Source: Pocillopora verrucosa
Taxonomy: Eukaryota; Cnidaria; Anthozoa; Scleractinia; Pocilloporidae
Length of the DNA: 64,000 bases
Direction: 5' to 3'
NCBI RefSeq assembly: GCF_036669915.1
Contig: NC_089317.1
Coordinates: forward strand, 1,871,571-1,935,570
Of this stretch, positions 36,290 to 47,600 are shown in pieces; the first letter of the stretch is position 1, and each line of letters starts with the position of its first letter. The notes beneath the pieces were generated by a model. The model searched no databases and had not been told where the DNA came from. It was given only the letters and a program-made list of their open reading frames with translations. Made by a program: the position numbers and the translations under genes.

Positions 36290-36536
36290 TTTATTTCTAC
36301 ATCGATGTGATATCCTTTCAATTGCGAAGAATAAACGAATAATTATTCTATGATTTACTGTGGTGAACTCTGACAAAATTACGAAATGTCTATTGTTAAC
36401 AGTTCCTTTACTTTTAACGTCTAATGCTTGTTTGCTTGAAGAACGCAAGAACAGGTCAAAGAGATAATTCTTCGGTTTCTTGAAGTATCATCAAGGTCGT
36501 CATCTACTCTCTTCGTCCGTTTTGCTCTTGAAGTTC
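36290..36536 (-). other. Terminal exon with phase-1 frame GTSRAKRTKRVDDDL
   Basis: The acceptor CTGTCTTTCAG ends at 36537 and AATAAA lies at 36290-36295. Entered in phase 1 the frame reads GTSRAKRTKRVDDDLDDTSR, then NRRIISLTCSCVLQANKH and stop. The 15564 exon has the same protein start with synonymous differences. This is the best evidence in the window that terminal exons code. Confidence 0.5.
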
Positions 36537-37097
36537 CTGAAAGACAGGAAGAAGGCAATGCGCTTACTTAAACAAGTTTATATTGGTTTGACTCACCGAA
36601 CCCTAATTTCATACGCATGACTAGAGAAAGTCGTAGACCGAAAGTAAAGTATTATGCTTAATCTTCAACTGTGTAATGGCTCTTTACTTTACTTCCACCT
36701 TTCAAGAAAATTAACATGAGCTAACCAACTACTTAGCTGTTAGATATTAAAATACTATGTATTCCGTCGGTTAAAATTTTTGCAATTCGCTTTGCGTATT
36801 TACGCGTTTGACCCTAGCTAATGCTGTTGTAACCGCTAAAAAAAATAATTTCAGTTCGGAGCAGGATGTCCTCCAGGCTAAACTAGAGAGAAACATGTCA
36901 AAATAGGAAAAGAAAAATGATTTGCTAACAATATAATGTGCTAATGATGGTTTAATTCAAGCAGTTGTTCTTCGCAACATCGCAAGAAAGCGATCGATGA
37001 AGGAAGCGCTGAGTTCCGCCATGTTGTCACGGTTTATTTCGAGCTGATGTTATTCGCAACATCGCGAGGAAGCGTTGCGGCTGAGGACCGCGTGTAC

Positions 37098-37194
37098 CTC
37101 GGTTAAGAAATCCGGTAGATCTTTTGACTTGTTTTTTGCATCTATAACTTGCGTCGCGGACAACATTAGCGATTGCGTTGGATCTTCCGGGCAT
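37098..37194 (-). CDS. MPGRSNAIAN first exon, intact frame
   Basis: The exon from 37194 to a GTACAC donor encodes 32 residues plus one base in phase 1: MPGRSNAIANVVRDASYR, then CKKQVKRSTGFLNR. TATATA lies at 37265-37270. In this copy and its duplicate at 40454 the lysine run is in frame, unlike the 22-32 kb copies. The next micro-exon (about 36.87 kb) reads WRTSCSEL without a stop at the CaaX position, so the anchor appears lost. If the exon is not spliced, the frame runs on to about 37027. Confidence 0.4.
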
Positions 37195-37532
37195 TTTAGA
37201 GAGATGGTTCGCGAGTAGCTTGTCATCTCTTACTCTCGACAGCAATAACGATCGATGACAAAAATATATAAGCTACGTTGTTTATCATTTTGGTCATTTG
37301 TTTTAAGATGCTTGGCGCTTTTTAAAGCGAGGATTATATTTACGATTAGTTTCACTCGAAAAATAGATTTTACTGACCTATGGCATTCCAAACCATCAAG
37401 AGGAACGCACAGCAAAATTAAAAATAATTGAGTGAGAATATGACTGACTCGTGGCACGAGAAGTTGCAACTATTTACACTGAGTGGATAAAGAGGAAATT
37501 TTTGGCAGACCTTTTCCTTAACGGAGTCGACT

Positions 37533-37604
37533 TCAGGGCTTCGTTGGTCTTGATCTCGGTGGCTTCGGATCTGGAGGGGGACTTGGCGTAGGTTTACAAG
37601 GCAT
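37533..37604 (-). CDS. Pro-rich 23-residue frame MPCKPTPSPPPDP
   Basis: An unspliced frame from 37604 reads MPCKPTPSPPPDPKPPRSR and ends PTKP before TGA. TATAAA lies at 37712-37717, 108 bp upstream. It is a duplicate of the exon at 40864, which runs five residues longer. No CaaX box. Confidence 0.4.
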   Translation of the reverse strand: MPCKPTPSPPPDPKPPRSRPTKP

Positions 37605-37711
37605 ACTTTCGAGTAACTGTGGTTTACAAACAAGTTGACTCACTGAGATCAGGAGAGGTAGACGCTCAACTTTACTCAACGATTACTTTAACTGACGCCA
37701 GATCGGTGCTT

Positions 37712-37717
37712 TTTATA
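37712..37717 (-). promoter_or_regulatory. TATA box, 37.6 kb Pro-rich exon
   Basis: TATAAA on minus in the context CTCGCTATAAAAAGC, identical in the duplicate at 40972-40977 and close to those at 21459 and 25679. Confidence 0.55.
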
Positions 37718-38011
37718 GCGAGGTGCGCCAAAACTGAAGTATCATATTCACGATCTTGACAGCTGCCAATTTTGACCGCAGAAAGTGCTTTCTAAGCATG
37801 CTTACGAAGCATTTTGAAACAATGTTTCTTTGCCTAATGCTGTCTGGCTCTTTTTCGAGTATAATATTTCAACCAGGTCGAAGGACGCCAAGTAAAATTT
37901 TACGTTTGGGTATGTTGTGTCAAAGATTTAAAACCGGGCTTACCTTAAATGGTCATTCTAAATCCCCGCCTTTGTTGTCGTGATCTAAAAAAAAAGGAAA
38001 TAGGAAGTCGC

Positions 38012-38380
38012 TTAATTTGCTCGATAGGAAAACGAGAAAACGATTCCATAATCTACCATCTCTGCGTCACCCATCCTCCAAGTCGACTCGATCTTGGTGT
38101 CCGAACTTCTAGTCGAGTCTTTAGAAGTGTTTGTCGTCGTAGTCGAGTTGTCGGTGGTGTTCGTGCTCGTAGTCGAGTCGCTAGAGGTGTCCTTGTCTTT
38201 GTTGTCGGTTTTGGTAGACGCTGAAATGAGAATGAAAAAGTGTTTTTAAGATGTCTCTACCATAGAATCGTACGTCGAACAATGGTACTTATTTTTCGTG
38301 CTATTGTTCGTGACCCATGAAGACGTAGTATATAACACTTACCAGTCTTGGTTTCCTATTAATCCCGATTTGCATGACAT
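38012..38380 (-). CDS. Two-exon MSCKSG gene with a Ser/Thr/Asp-rich second exon
   Basis: Exon 1 (38343-38380) encodes MSCKSGLIGNQD and ends in phase 2 at GTAAGT. The second exon starts at 38220 after CTCATTTCAG. In phase 2 it gives only CVYQNRQQRQGHL and a stop. In phase 1 it would be open to 38012 and read an acidic Ser/Thr/Asp-rich repeat (TSSDSTTSTNTTDNSTTTT); in phase 0 it is also open. The repetitive TCGACTAC-type sequence keeps several frames open, so the true product cannot be chosen. The head resembles the cluster head (GN..D). Confidence 0.3.
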
Positions 38381-39549
38381 GTTCACCTCGGTGTGAAGAA
38401 AGGCGACCTGCTTTTCTCGCTATGATGTTCTCGCCGAATATTTGCGCACTTTGTTTTGTTTATGATAACATTCATATTTTATTTCTTTCCGTTTCTAGCG
38501 CACTTTTGAGTCGGGAAATAATTAAACTTTTATAGATCAGCGACTTCCGTGCAAGGCAAATTCGTGTCCATATTGGGGCTATTTTGGGATTCCTAAAGTG
38601 CGTGCTTGTGTTTTTCATGTCATTTCGTAGAAGTCGGAAGTCGATAAACAAGAAATGTGCTAAAAAAGCATTTAGTGAAACGCTAGCGAAGCACTTTTGG
38701 GATGTTTGTTTTGAAATCCAATCTGCGCAGTGATTAGGAGGTTTGGCTCAAAAAAGGTGCTGTCAACACCAGGTTGGAAAACAAGTCATGAGAGCGCGCT
38801 CATGAGTTGAAGAGATGTCGATTCATCTTTATTTAAGACTATTTCCGGCCTGATGTGTCAGATTCGCGCAGCGCGCGATAATTTCCACAGTCGTTTATTC
38901 GAAATTTTCCATTTAGACTAACCTAACTTCGCGATTTCTGCCTCATGGGATGATTTCAAAGAGCTTTTTACTGAAGTTTCTATTCATCCATGTTCAAATT
39001 TTCAAAATGTAATCCCTTTAATTTATGATTTTCCCGCGGGGAACCCCAATCGAGACATTTTGCATTCTATGCCATCATCTTGAATGTCTTGGGCATGTAA
39101 GGGCCATTCATTTTTGTCTTAGAATGTGTCGGCCTATCTGACGATTTAGGCAACTTGATTGACGACAATTCACAGTCCATTGAGTTGCAATTTTCATGCG
39201 GCTAAGATTGTGTTTATAAGCTTGTGTCTGAACAAACGAACGTGTTACACTATGAAACGCGTGCAAGATATCGTAGATCTCGAACCGGGCGCGTCTGGGA
39301 TCAAGGAATGCTCTTTTGTAATTTCTTAACCAAATTTCGTTAGCGAAAAGAATTTTAGGCGCGAACGCGTCAGTTTATCATTCCTTATATTTTGATTATA
39401 ATGCTGATGAAATTGTTTCATCGCAAAGTCTTGCGTTCATTGTGCGCATAAATACAAATTGTGGTATCGCCATATCTTACAATAACAAGGACATCGCGTA
39501 AATACACACAGCGAGCCAAATTTATGTGCAAGAAGAGAAAAGTGTTACA

Positions 39550-39796
39550 TTTATTTCTACATCGATGTGATATCCTTTCAATTGCGAAGAATAAACGAAT
39601 AATTATTCTATGATTTACTGTGATGAACTCTGACAAAATTACGAAATGTCTATTGTTAACAGTTCCTTTACTTTTAACGTCTAATGCTTGTTTGCTTGAA
39701 GAACGCAAGAACAGGTCAAAGAGATAATTCTTCGGTTTCTTGAAGTATCATCAAGGTCGTCATCTACTCTCTTCGTCCGTTTTGCTCTTGAAGTTC
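39550..39796 (-). other. Terminal exon, duplicate of the 36.5 kb one
   Basis: The acceptor ends at 39797 and AATAAA lies at 39550-39555. Phase 1 reads GTSRAKRTKRVDDDLDDTSR and on to ANKH with stop, the same as the left copy. Confidence 0.5.
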
Positions 39797-40357
39797 CTGA
39801 AAGACAGGAAGAAGGCAATGCGCTTACTTGAACAAGTTTATATTGGTTTGACTCACCGAACCCTAATTTCATAAGCATGACTAGAGAAAGTCGTAGACCG
39901 AAAGTAAAGTATTATGCTTAATCTTCAACTGTGTAATGGCTCTTTACTTTATTTCCACCTTTCAAAAAAATTAACATGAGCTAACCAACTAGTTAGCAGT
40001 TAGATATTAAAATACTATGTATTCCGTCGGTTAAAATTTTTGTAATTCGCTTTGCGTATTTACGCGTTTGACCCTAGCTAATGCTGTTGTAACCGCTAAA
40101 AATAATAATTTCAGTTTGAAGCAGGATATCCTCCAGGCTAAACTAGAGAGAAACATGTCAAAATAGGAAAAGAAAAATGATTTGCTAACAATATAATGTG
40201 CTAATGATGGTTTAATTCAAGCAGTTGTTCTTCGCAACATCGCGAGAAAGCGATCGATGAAGGAAGCGCTGAGTTCCGCCATGTTGTCACGGTTTATTTC
40301 GAGCTGTAGTTATTCGCAACATCGCGAGGAAGCGTTGCGGCTGAGGACCGCGTGTAC

Positions 40358-40454
40358 CCCGGTTAAGAAATCCGGTAGATCTTTTGACTTGCTTTTTGCA
40401 TCTATAACTTGCGTCGCGGACAACATTAGCGATTGCGTTGGATCTTCCGGGCAT
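40358..40454 (-). CDS. MPGRSNAIAN first exon, right copy
   Basis: Duplicate of 37098-37194 with the same 32-residue reading and phase-1 GTACAC donor. The lysine codon AAA has become AAG, a silent change that also shortens the A run. The following micro-exon near 40.13 kb has no CaaX end. Confidence 0.4.
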
Positions 40455-40777
40455 TTTAGAGAGATGGTTCGCGAGTAGCTTGTCATCTCTTACTCTCGAT
40501 AGCAATAACGATCGATGACAAAAATATATAAGCTACGTTGTTTATCATTTTGGTCATTTGTTTTAAGATGCTTCGCGCTTTTTAAAGCGAGGATTATATT
40601 TACGATTAGTTTCACTCGAAAAATAGATTTTACTGACCTATGGCATTCCAAACCATCAAGAGGAACGCACAGCAAAATTAAAAATAATTGAGTGAGAATA
40701 TGACTGACTCGTGGCACGAGAAGTTGCAACTATTTACACTGAGTGGATAAAGAGGAAATTTTTGGCAGACCTTTTCC

Positions 40778-40864
40778 TTAACGGAGTCGTCGTAAGGGTT
40801 TCGTTGGTCTTGATCTCGGTGGCTTCGGATCTGGAGGGGGACATGGCGTAGGTTTACAAGGCAT
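40778..40864 (-). CDS. Pro-rich 28-residue frame MPCKPTPCPPPDP
   Basis: The frame from 40864 reads MPCKPTPCPPPDPKPPRSR, then PTKPLRRLR and TAA. It has two Cys in the head. TATAAA lies at 40972-40977. No CaaX box. Confidence 0.4.
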   Translation of the reverse strand: MPCKPTPCPPPDPKPPRSRPTKPLRRLR

Positions 40865-41279
40865 ACTTTCGAGTAACTGTGGTTTACGAACAAGTTGACT
40901 CACTGAGATCAGCAGAAGTAGACGCTCAACTTTACTCAACGATTACTTTAACTGACGCCAGATCGGTGCTTTTTATAGCGAGGTGCACCGAAACTGAAGT
41001 ATCATATTCACGATCTTGACAGCTGCCAATTTTGACCGCAGAAAAGTGCTTTCTAAGCATGCTTACGAAGCGTTTTGAAAGAAAGTTTCCTTGCCTAATC
41101 CTGTCTGGCTCTTTTTCGAGTATAATATTTCAACCAGGTCGAAGGACGGACTTTTGCGCCAAGTAAAATTATACGTTTGGGCATGTTGCGTCAAAGATTT
41201 AAAACCGAGCTTGCCTTAAATGGTAATTCTAAATCATCGCCTCTGTTGTCATGATCTAAAACAAGAAATAGGAAGTCGC

Positions 41280-41667
41280 TTAATTGGCTCGATGGGAAAA
41301 CGAGAAAACGATTCCATAATCTGCAATATCTGCGTCACCCATCCTCCAAGTCGACTCGTTGTTGGTGTCCGAACTTCTAGTCGAGTCTTTAGAAGTGTCT
41401 GTCGTTGTCGAATTGTTAAAGTAGTCGTAGTCGAGTTGCCGGTGGTGTTCGTGCTCGTAGTCGAGTCGCTGGAGGTCTCCTTGTCTTTGTTGTGTTCCTT
41501 GGTAGACGCTGAAATGAGAGTGAAAAAGTGTTTTTAAGATGTCTCTAACATAAAATCTTACGTCGAACAATGGTATTTACTTTTCGTGCTATTGTTGTGA
41601 CTCATGAAGGCGTAGTATATAACACTTCCAAATCTTGGTTTCCTATTAATCCCGATTTGCATGACAT
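41280..41667 (-). pseudogene. MSCKSG gene, right copy, donor lost
   Basis: Exon 1 from 41667 reads MSCKSGLIGNQD, but the donor TGGTAAGT of the left copy is TTGGAAGT here. The second exon (from 41508) is open in phase 2 throughout: VYQGTQQRQ, a His/Tyr/Asp-rich stretch, then NNSTTTDTSKDSTRSSD and WRMGDADIADYG. So the copy with the working donor has the short frame, and the copy with the long frame has the dead donor. Confidence 0.4.
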
Positions 41668-42559
41668 GTTCACCTCGGTGTGAAGAAAGGTGACCAGTTT
41701 TTCTCGCTACGATGTTCTTGTCGAATATGTGCGCACTTTGTTTTGTTCATGATAACATTCATATTTTATTTCTTTCCGTTTCTAGCGCACTTTTGAGTCG
41801 GGAAATAATTAAACTTTTATAGATCAGCGACTTCCGTGCAAGGCAAATACGTGTTCATATTAGGGCTATTTTGGGATTCCTAAAGTGCGTGCTTGTGTTT
41901 TTCATGTCATTACGTATAGGTCGCAAGTCGATAAACAAGAAATGTGCTAAAAAAGCATTTTGTGAAACGCTAGCGAAGCACTTTTGGGATGTTTGTTTTG
42001 AAATCCAATCTGCGCAGTTATTAGGAGGTTTGGCTCAAAAAAGGTGCTGTCAACACCAGGTTGGAAAACAAGTCATGAGAGCGCGCTCATGAGTTGAAGA
42101 GATGTCGATTCATCTTTATTTAAGACTATTTCCGGCCTGATGTGTCAAATTCGCGCAGCGCGCGATAATTTCTACAGTCGTTTATTCGAAATTTTCCATT
42201 TAGACTAACCTAACTTCGCGATTTCTGCCTCATCGGATGATTGCAAAGAGCTTTTTACTGAAGTTTCTATTCATCCATGTTCAAATTTTCAAAATGTAAT
42301 CCCTTTAATTTATGATTTTCCCGCGGGGAACCCCAATTGAGACATTTTGCATTCTATGCCATCATCTTTAATGTCTTGGGCATGTAAGAGCCATTCATTT
42401 TTGCCTTAAAATTTCCCAACATTTCTCCTGAGCTAAATGCCTTGTTTATTATTGGAAAGGATTTTTTTATGAGGGTTTTTGAACTTGGGGTATCAGACTA
42501 GGAAGTACTGATTACATCAAATGAACATAAACACAGCTCAAGTCACTTTCTATGTCAAG

Positions 42560-42963
42560 TTTATTGCCTCTATCTCCTCTAAGTCCTCTACATTTTTGCG
42601 CCATCCACAAGCGAATTTGTAACTGAAGCATTACATCGCTTTCTTAACAAGTCAAATAAAACAGCGCTAAGCCAAAAAATGTAAAAAATCGCAGAGTACT
42701 TGAAAAAATCCGCAAATTCAATCGAAGTAACGAACTCAACCAAAAACTAAGCATTTCATGCACTGTACTCTTAAACCGAAAACTTTCTCAAACTTACAAA
42801 GATCAGTAACCTACAACCATTTACTTAATAAGAATAAAACAGTCTATCAAAGGTGTGCAACGTTTCCAAACTGTAGATAATTCCAGAAACTTGAGAATAA
42901 GGAACACATCAGTCCTTGTGAAGGGCTTCATTAGTTCTCTTCCAAAAAGCTCATCTTTGGAGT
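42560..42963 (-). other. Terminal exon, 43 kb unit, open in phase 1
   Basis: The acceptor TGCCTTTCAG ends at 42964 and AATAAA lies at 42560-42565. Phase 1 is open from 42963 to the TAA at 42821: SKDELFGRELMKPFTRTDVF, then LKFLELSTVWKRC and CFILIK. It shares [AP]KD...MKPF..RTD[VA]F with 49980, 31431 and 28824. Confidence 0.45.
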
Positions 42964-43499
42964 CTGAAAGGCAAGACAAGGTGATTAATATTCTGAAAGG
43001 TTTAATACTGCAGATTTCACGAATGTAATAAACCGGTGTCGATTATGTTTGAGGGTAGCTAGAATTATTTCTGAAGTCTTCGTCCATGCCAAGACAACTG
43101 CGCGCGAATGTTAATAGGCCATTTTACAGTTGTGTACTTAGTTGCCAAGCCTTTGATTTGGAGTGAGGCTGAAGGTGACCATGCTGTGATAGAGAACAAT
43201 TTCTAGTTACCGTGATAACAAGGTAATTTACATTTGAAAAGCAGCAACGTTTGTATCATATCGAGGTAAACCTTAGCCTCACTTCCGTTCAAAGGCTTGG
43301 CAACCAAGTACGCAACTGTAAAATGGACTATTTTCACAGTGTGCATGAAGAGTTTAAACGATTCGGTTTTTCTTCAACTGAGGATCAACACTCAGAAATT
43401 GTCTAGTTTGCGAACAGTTCTCTCAAGTGAGTTGAAGTAAATCTAGCTCATTTCGGGAATCCGCGATTTTCGAAAAAAAAAAACGTATAAACATACCTT

Positions 43500-43965
43500 T
43501 CATTGACTGTTGCACCAACCTGAAATACAAAGGCAAAAAAGTCAGCTTGGGAGAAGTAAAAAATGCAACGAATCGATAACATACCTAAGTTCGGTATTTA
43601 CTTTTGGCGCGACTTTTACTGCGACTTTGATTCGCTTGTGGCGCCTTACTTTTCTTTTGGATTTTGGTTTTCTTTTGAACAGCTCCTTCCGCTGGCTTCT
43701 TTTTTCTCCCAGTGTTCGTCTTCGCTCCTGCTCTGAGCATTCTTTCTATGGTATCACGAATAACCGTCACAGAGTTCTGTGGAGTCGTTGCGCGCCTTTG
43801 TTTCTTTTTGCTTCCAGTGTTGCCCGCTTGTGGTGCTTTACGTTTGTTTTGGATTTTTGTTTTCTTATGAACAGCTCCTTCCGCTGGTTTCTTTTTTCTC
43901 CCAGTATTCCTCTTCTTGTAACTCGCATCGCGAGTAGAATTACCGGTCGCTCCTGCTCGGGGCAT
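43500..43965 (-). CDS. Polybasic CaaX protein ending WCNSQ, internally duplicated
   Basis: Exon 1 (43602-43965, 121 codons plus one base) and micro-exon 2 (43497-43519, 23 nt, acceptor TGTATTTCAG, donor GTATGT) give 127 residues, the longest member. It begins MPRAGATGNSTRDASYKKRN. A module NTGRKKKPAEGAV, KKTKIQ, KAPQA occurs twice, separated by SVTVIRDTIERMLRAGAK. It ends SRSKSRAK, SWCNSQ. The duplication roughly doubles the basic tail of the paralogue at 17964. CNSQ fits a CaaX box with Gln. The very basic chain suits binding to acidic membranes, though RNA or DNA binding cannot be excluded. Confidence 0.75.
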
Positions 43966-44576
43966 TCTTTCTACAATGGTACCACAACTAACCGTCTCAC
44001 GCTTTTCTATAGTTTTTTCGCGCGCTTTTTCGCCCCTGTGACTTTGATTGACATTTCAAAATTAATTGTTATGCACTTTTTCGCCTACAAATGTTTTTCT
44101 TCCGCAATGTCATTAACGCTGCCAAGCTCTTCGGCTACCTAACTTTTTTGTCATTTTACAACCAGTATCTTGCAATTTGGTGATTGATGATCAACTTTGC
44201 TGAAGTATTTCTAGCTCACATGGCGAGTTGCCGCTGATATTTTGCAATTGTTTTTGCTCAGTGACGTGGTTTTCAATTAAGTGATTTTCATTTTTGCTTA
44301 ATCTTTAACTGCGCAACGGCTCTTCACTTCATTTCGACCTTTCAAACAAACCAACATAAGCTTACCAAATACTTAGCAGTTAGATATTTTTAGGACATAA
44401 CGTATTCCGTTTGTTGAAATTTTTGTAATTTTGTTGCGCATTTATGAGCTTGACCTTAATAGTGCTGTCTTAGCCACGGGCAGGATCTTGTTAGTTGAGA
44501 TAATGAGGATAGCATCGTAATATTAAACGATTCGCTTTCGATGTGGAAGAAATGAATACAAATGAAACTCACCTTG

Positions 44577-45275
44577 TTACAGTATAGCGCAGGACGCCCA
44601 CCAGCCTGAAATAGAATTAAAACATGTCAAAATATAAGAAGAAAAATGACTTACAAACGATATAGCATGCTAATGATGGTTTACTTCGATCAGTTCTTGG
44701 CAACATTGCGCGACAGCGTTGTACCGCGGGCTGAGAATTGCGTATGCATCTTTGAAGAGCTCTGGCAGAGCTTTCGACTTGTTTTATGCATCTATAACTT
44801 GCGTCGCCGACAGCATTAGCTGTTGCTTTGGATCTTCCGGGCATTTTAGAGAGATGGGTTTATCTGATGGGGAGACAGTGGCTCGTCAACTCTTCCCTTC
44901 CTCTTGACAGCGCGAACGATCGATCACAATGATGCGTAAGCTAGGTTTCTTCTACCTCTTTTGTAATGTGTTTTAACATACGTGGCGCATTCTAAGACAG
45001 AGATCGTATCTACGATTACTTGCATTCAACAAACAGATTTTGCTGACCGAAGTTATTTCTAACCGTTCAAGGGGAACGTCAAAACAAATTAATTGAGTAG
45101 TAATATTACTGTGACATGTCATGCGAAAATTTGCGACAAACCTCGAATACGAACATTTCATACTGAGTGGCTAGAAGAAAAATAGAATACAGCCACCGTC
45201 CTTTGGCGAACACGGTCGTGGCGGAGACGGTGTTGGCGGATCTGGAGGGGGATTTGGTGTAGGTCTTCCCGACAT
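44577..45275 (-). CDS. Pro-rich CaaX mini-protein ending SCAIL
   Basis: Exon 1 from 45275 to a weak GTGGCT donor at 45196 encodes MSGRPTPNPPPDPPTP and then SPPRPCSPKD in phase 1. Micro-exon 2 (44573-44605, acceptor CTATTTCAG, donor GTGAGT) adds GWWASCAIL and stop, giving 35 residues with CaaX box CAIL. The micro-exon is sound; the pairing is less sure, because the MPGRSK exon at 44844 lies between them and could be its partner, though that exon has no clear donor. Confidence 0.45.
44617..44844 (-). pseudogene. MPGRSKATAN exon lacking a clear donor
   Basis: The frame from 44844 reads MPGRSKATANAVGDASYR, CIKQVESSARALQRC and on to RCRAMLPRT. The GTACAC donor of its paralogues is GCATAC here, so normal splicing to the CAIL micro-exon at 44605 is doubtful. 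Confidence 0.35.
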
Positions 45276-46092
45276 AATCTTTGACGGCTCACGCGCAAAT
45301 TGACTCACAGCGACCAGTTGAAGTAGACGCACAACTGAACTTGCGCTGACACCAGATCAGTGTTTGTATAGCGAGACGTACCGAAACTGAAGTATAACAT
45401 GTCTCATCACGACAGCTGCCAAATTTAACCGCAGACATGGCTGAGCAAACTGCTTACCAAGCATGCTTACTAAGCATTGTGAAACAAAGTTTCTTTCCCA
45501 AATCATGCTTGGCTTGTCTGAAATATTATATTTCAACAGGTCAAAGGACGATTCTTGCGCTAAGTAAAATTTTCCAACATCTTCCCGCCTCGGTAATCAT
45601 CGCTCAATCAATCAATCAGGCACTCGGAAACGGCTATTTTTGGATAACTGACGTGCGCGCATGTGGTTTCAAATCGTTTCTTAGAATTCGCATGTTGATA
45701 ATTTGCTTACATTGCATTTGGCGAAATGCTAGCTTGGCGCTTTTCTTATTTCTTTTCTGATTTGCCTTAAATCGGTTTGTTTCAGGTCAAAAGGTAGCCG
45801 GCTATGTCTAAAGAATTGCACGATTAAGTAACATACGTTGGTAAATAATAAAGTCGATCTGCTTTTCTAGCTATAATGTAGAAGCCAAATACCAGCGCAC
45901 TTTGTTTTGTTGATGATAGCATTAATATTTTCTACTCTCCGTTTCTGGCGACCTTTGGACGCAGGAAGTTATCAAAAGTGTTTGAAATTCACTCAGCAGG
46001 CATTTGAAAATACGCATTCACATTGGGGTTATTTTGGGATTACCAATAAGCACGCTTGTGGTCTTCATGTTGTTACTTGAAATCGCAAGTTG

Positions 46093-46378
46093 AATTGTGC
46101 TTACAAAGCATTTGGTGAAACGCTAGCGAAGCGCTTTCCAATGTTTGTTTTGAAATCCAATTTGCACAGTTATGGGGGGGGGGGGTGGTTCAGTAAAGGG
46201 GCTTTCGTCATCAGGAAGATTATCATGAGTTGAATTGTGCTTACAAAGCATTTGGTGAAACGCTAGCGAAGCGCTTTCCAATGTTTGTTTTGAAATCCAA
46301 TTTGCGCAGTTATTGGGGGGTTTGGTTTAGTAAAGGTGCTTTCGTCATCAGGAAAATTATCATGAAAGCGTGCGTAAG
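46093..46378. repeat. 143 bp tandem duplication
   Basis: The block GAATTGTGCTTACAAAGCAT at 46093 is repeated at 46236 with about the same following 130 bp, including a G run in the first copy. Related single copies lie near 38.65 and 41.94 kb in the 3.26 kb units. Non-coding. Confidence 0.75.
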
Positions 46379-46741
46379 GGTTGAAGAGATGTCAATTCAT
46401 CTTTATTTTTAGACTATTTCCAGCCTCATGCTTGGCGCGCAATAATTTCCACAGTCGTTTAGTCGAAATTTACTATTTCGATTTACCAAATTTCGCGTTT
46501 ACTGCTTCATCGATTGATTTCAATGATCTCATTATTCAAGTGTCTATTCACCCATGTTCAAATTTTCAGAATGTAGTCCCTTTAATTTATGATTTTGACG
46601 CGAGAAACCCTCTTTGAGACATTGGCATTTTATATCATCATTAAGAATGCCTTGGGAATTTAAGGGTCATTCAGTGTTGTTTTAAAATTACCCAAAATTT
46701 TCCCTCAGATTAATGTCACACAGTTCATGTTACTTTCTTTG

Positions 46742-47064
46742 TTTATTAACTCCATCACTGTTAGGTCTTCTACATCGGTTCCTGACGTGCGCCATGCACG
46801 AGCGAATTTATAACTCAAATTTTACATCGCTTTGTCATCAAACTCGGGTCAAATAAACAGCACTTAGCCGAAAATTTCCATAATATGTGAAAAAATTCTA
46901 AAAAACTCAATTTCTAACTCCTAATACGAGTAAAACATATTGTAGTCGATGCGCAACGTGTGCTAACTGTAATTAACTCCAGAATTTTTAACAGGGAGAA
47001 ACACATCAGTACTCGTGACGAAGGGCTTCATTAGTTCTCTTCCAAATAGCGTGATCTTCGGGGT
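46742..47064 (-). other. Terminal exon, 47 kb unit
   Basis: The acceptor TGCCTTTCAG ends at 47065 and AATAAA lies at 46742-46747. Phase 1 reads PEDHAIWKRTNEALRHEY and then stops; the MKPF segment has shifted out of frame. Confidence 0.45.
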
Positions 47065-47411
47065 CTGAAAGGCAAGACAAGCAGATTAATATTCTGTAAG
47101 TTTAAGCACTACAGACTTTAATGTTATAAATCGTGTTGGTCAGGAAACGAGAATAGCTAGCATTATTTCTGAAGTCCTCGTCTATTGCAAGACAATTGCG
47201 TGCGAATGTATACTTTCACATTGTGCATGAAGCATTTTAACAATTATTTATTTTTCAACCGAGGATCAACACTAGCAAATTCCCTAATCTGCTGACAATT
47301 CTTTAAAGCGAGTTGAAATGTATCTAGCTTGATGCGCAAATTACAAGACAGGTAAAGACAAGAATTTCAGAGCGATTTTATGTCAATTTAGTATGAATAT
47401 AAAAAATTTAC

Positions 47412-47600
47412 CTTTTACAGCAGTACACAGTCGTCGTCATATAGTCTGAAACATAGACGCAAAAGATGTTAGCGATCGAAAGACAAATGCTGAAATGACG
47501 CAGTAATAAAACAGACATTTAGTTATTTTTCCCGTTTTTCGACGCAACGTTCGAACATTTCTGTTTAGAGTTTCTGCTTTTGAGCATTTTTTCTCCTGGC
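47412..47600 (-). pseudogene. Broken Lys/Cys CaaX gene, left copy
   Basis: The exon sequence CKKLGDNSQEKKCSKAE matches the right copy at 50557. A one-base deletion shifts the frame after KAE, and the GTGAGT donor is TTGCGT. The micro-exon 47412-47445 has lost one base, so the DDCVLL end is out of frame. A longer frame reading upstream to MATVKSKRADVSS runs into a dispersed repeat and is not a gene start. Confidence 0.55.

Larger units (their letters stand above)
35871..39124. repeat. Recent 3.26 kb tandem duplication, left copy
   Basis: The block starting GTCGGCCTATCTGACGATTT at 35871 recurs at 39128 in direct orientation. The two copies stay nearly identical over their whole length, with scattered substitutions and a few indels. 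Each copy holds one MSCKSG gene, one Pro-rich exon, one MPGRSN exon and one terminal exon. Confidence 0.9.
39128..42410. repeat. Recent 3.26 kb tandem duplication, right copy
   Basis: Direct repeat of 35871-39124. Differences include a lost donor in the MSCKSG exon and a 20 nt insertion in the Ser/Thr-rich exon. Confidence 0.9.

Noticed and set aside
38000..38220. Acid-rich biomineralisation protein from the Ser/Thr/Asp exon
   Set aside because: The acidic frame is not in the phase given by the upstream donor, and other frames are equally open.
17694..43965. Histone H1 or protamine-like identity for the Lys-rich proteins
   Set aside because: The basic composition fits, but the shared head and the conserved CaaX end in both paralogues point to membrane anchoring.
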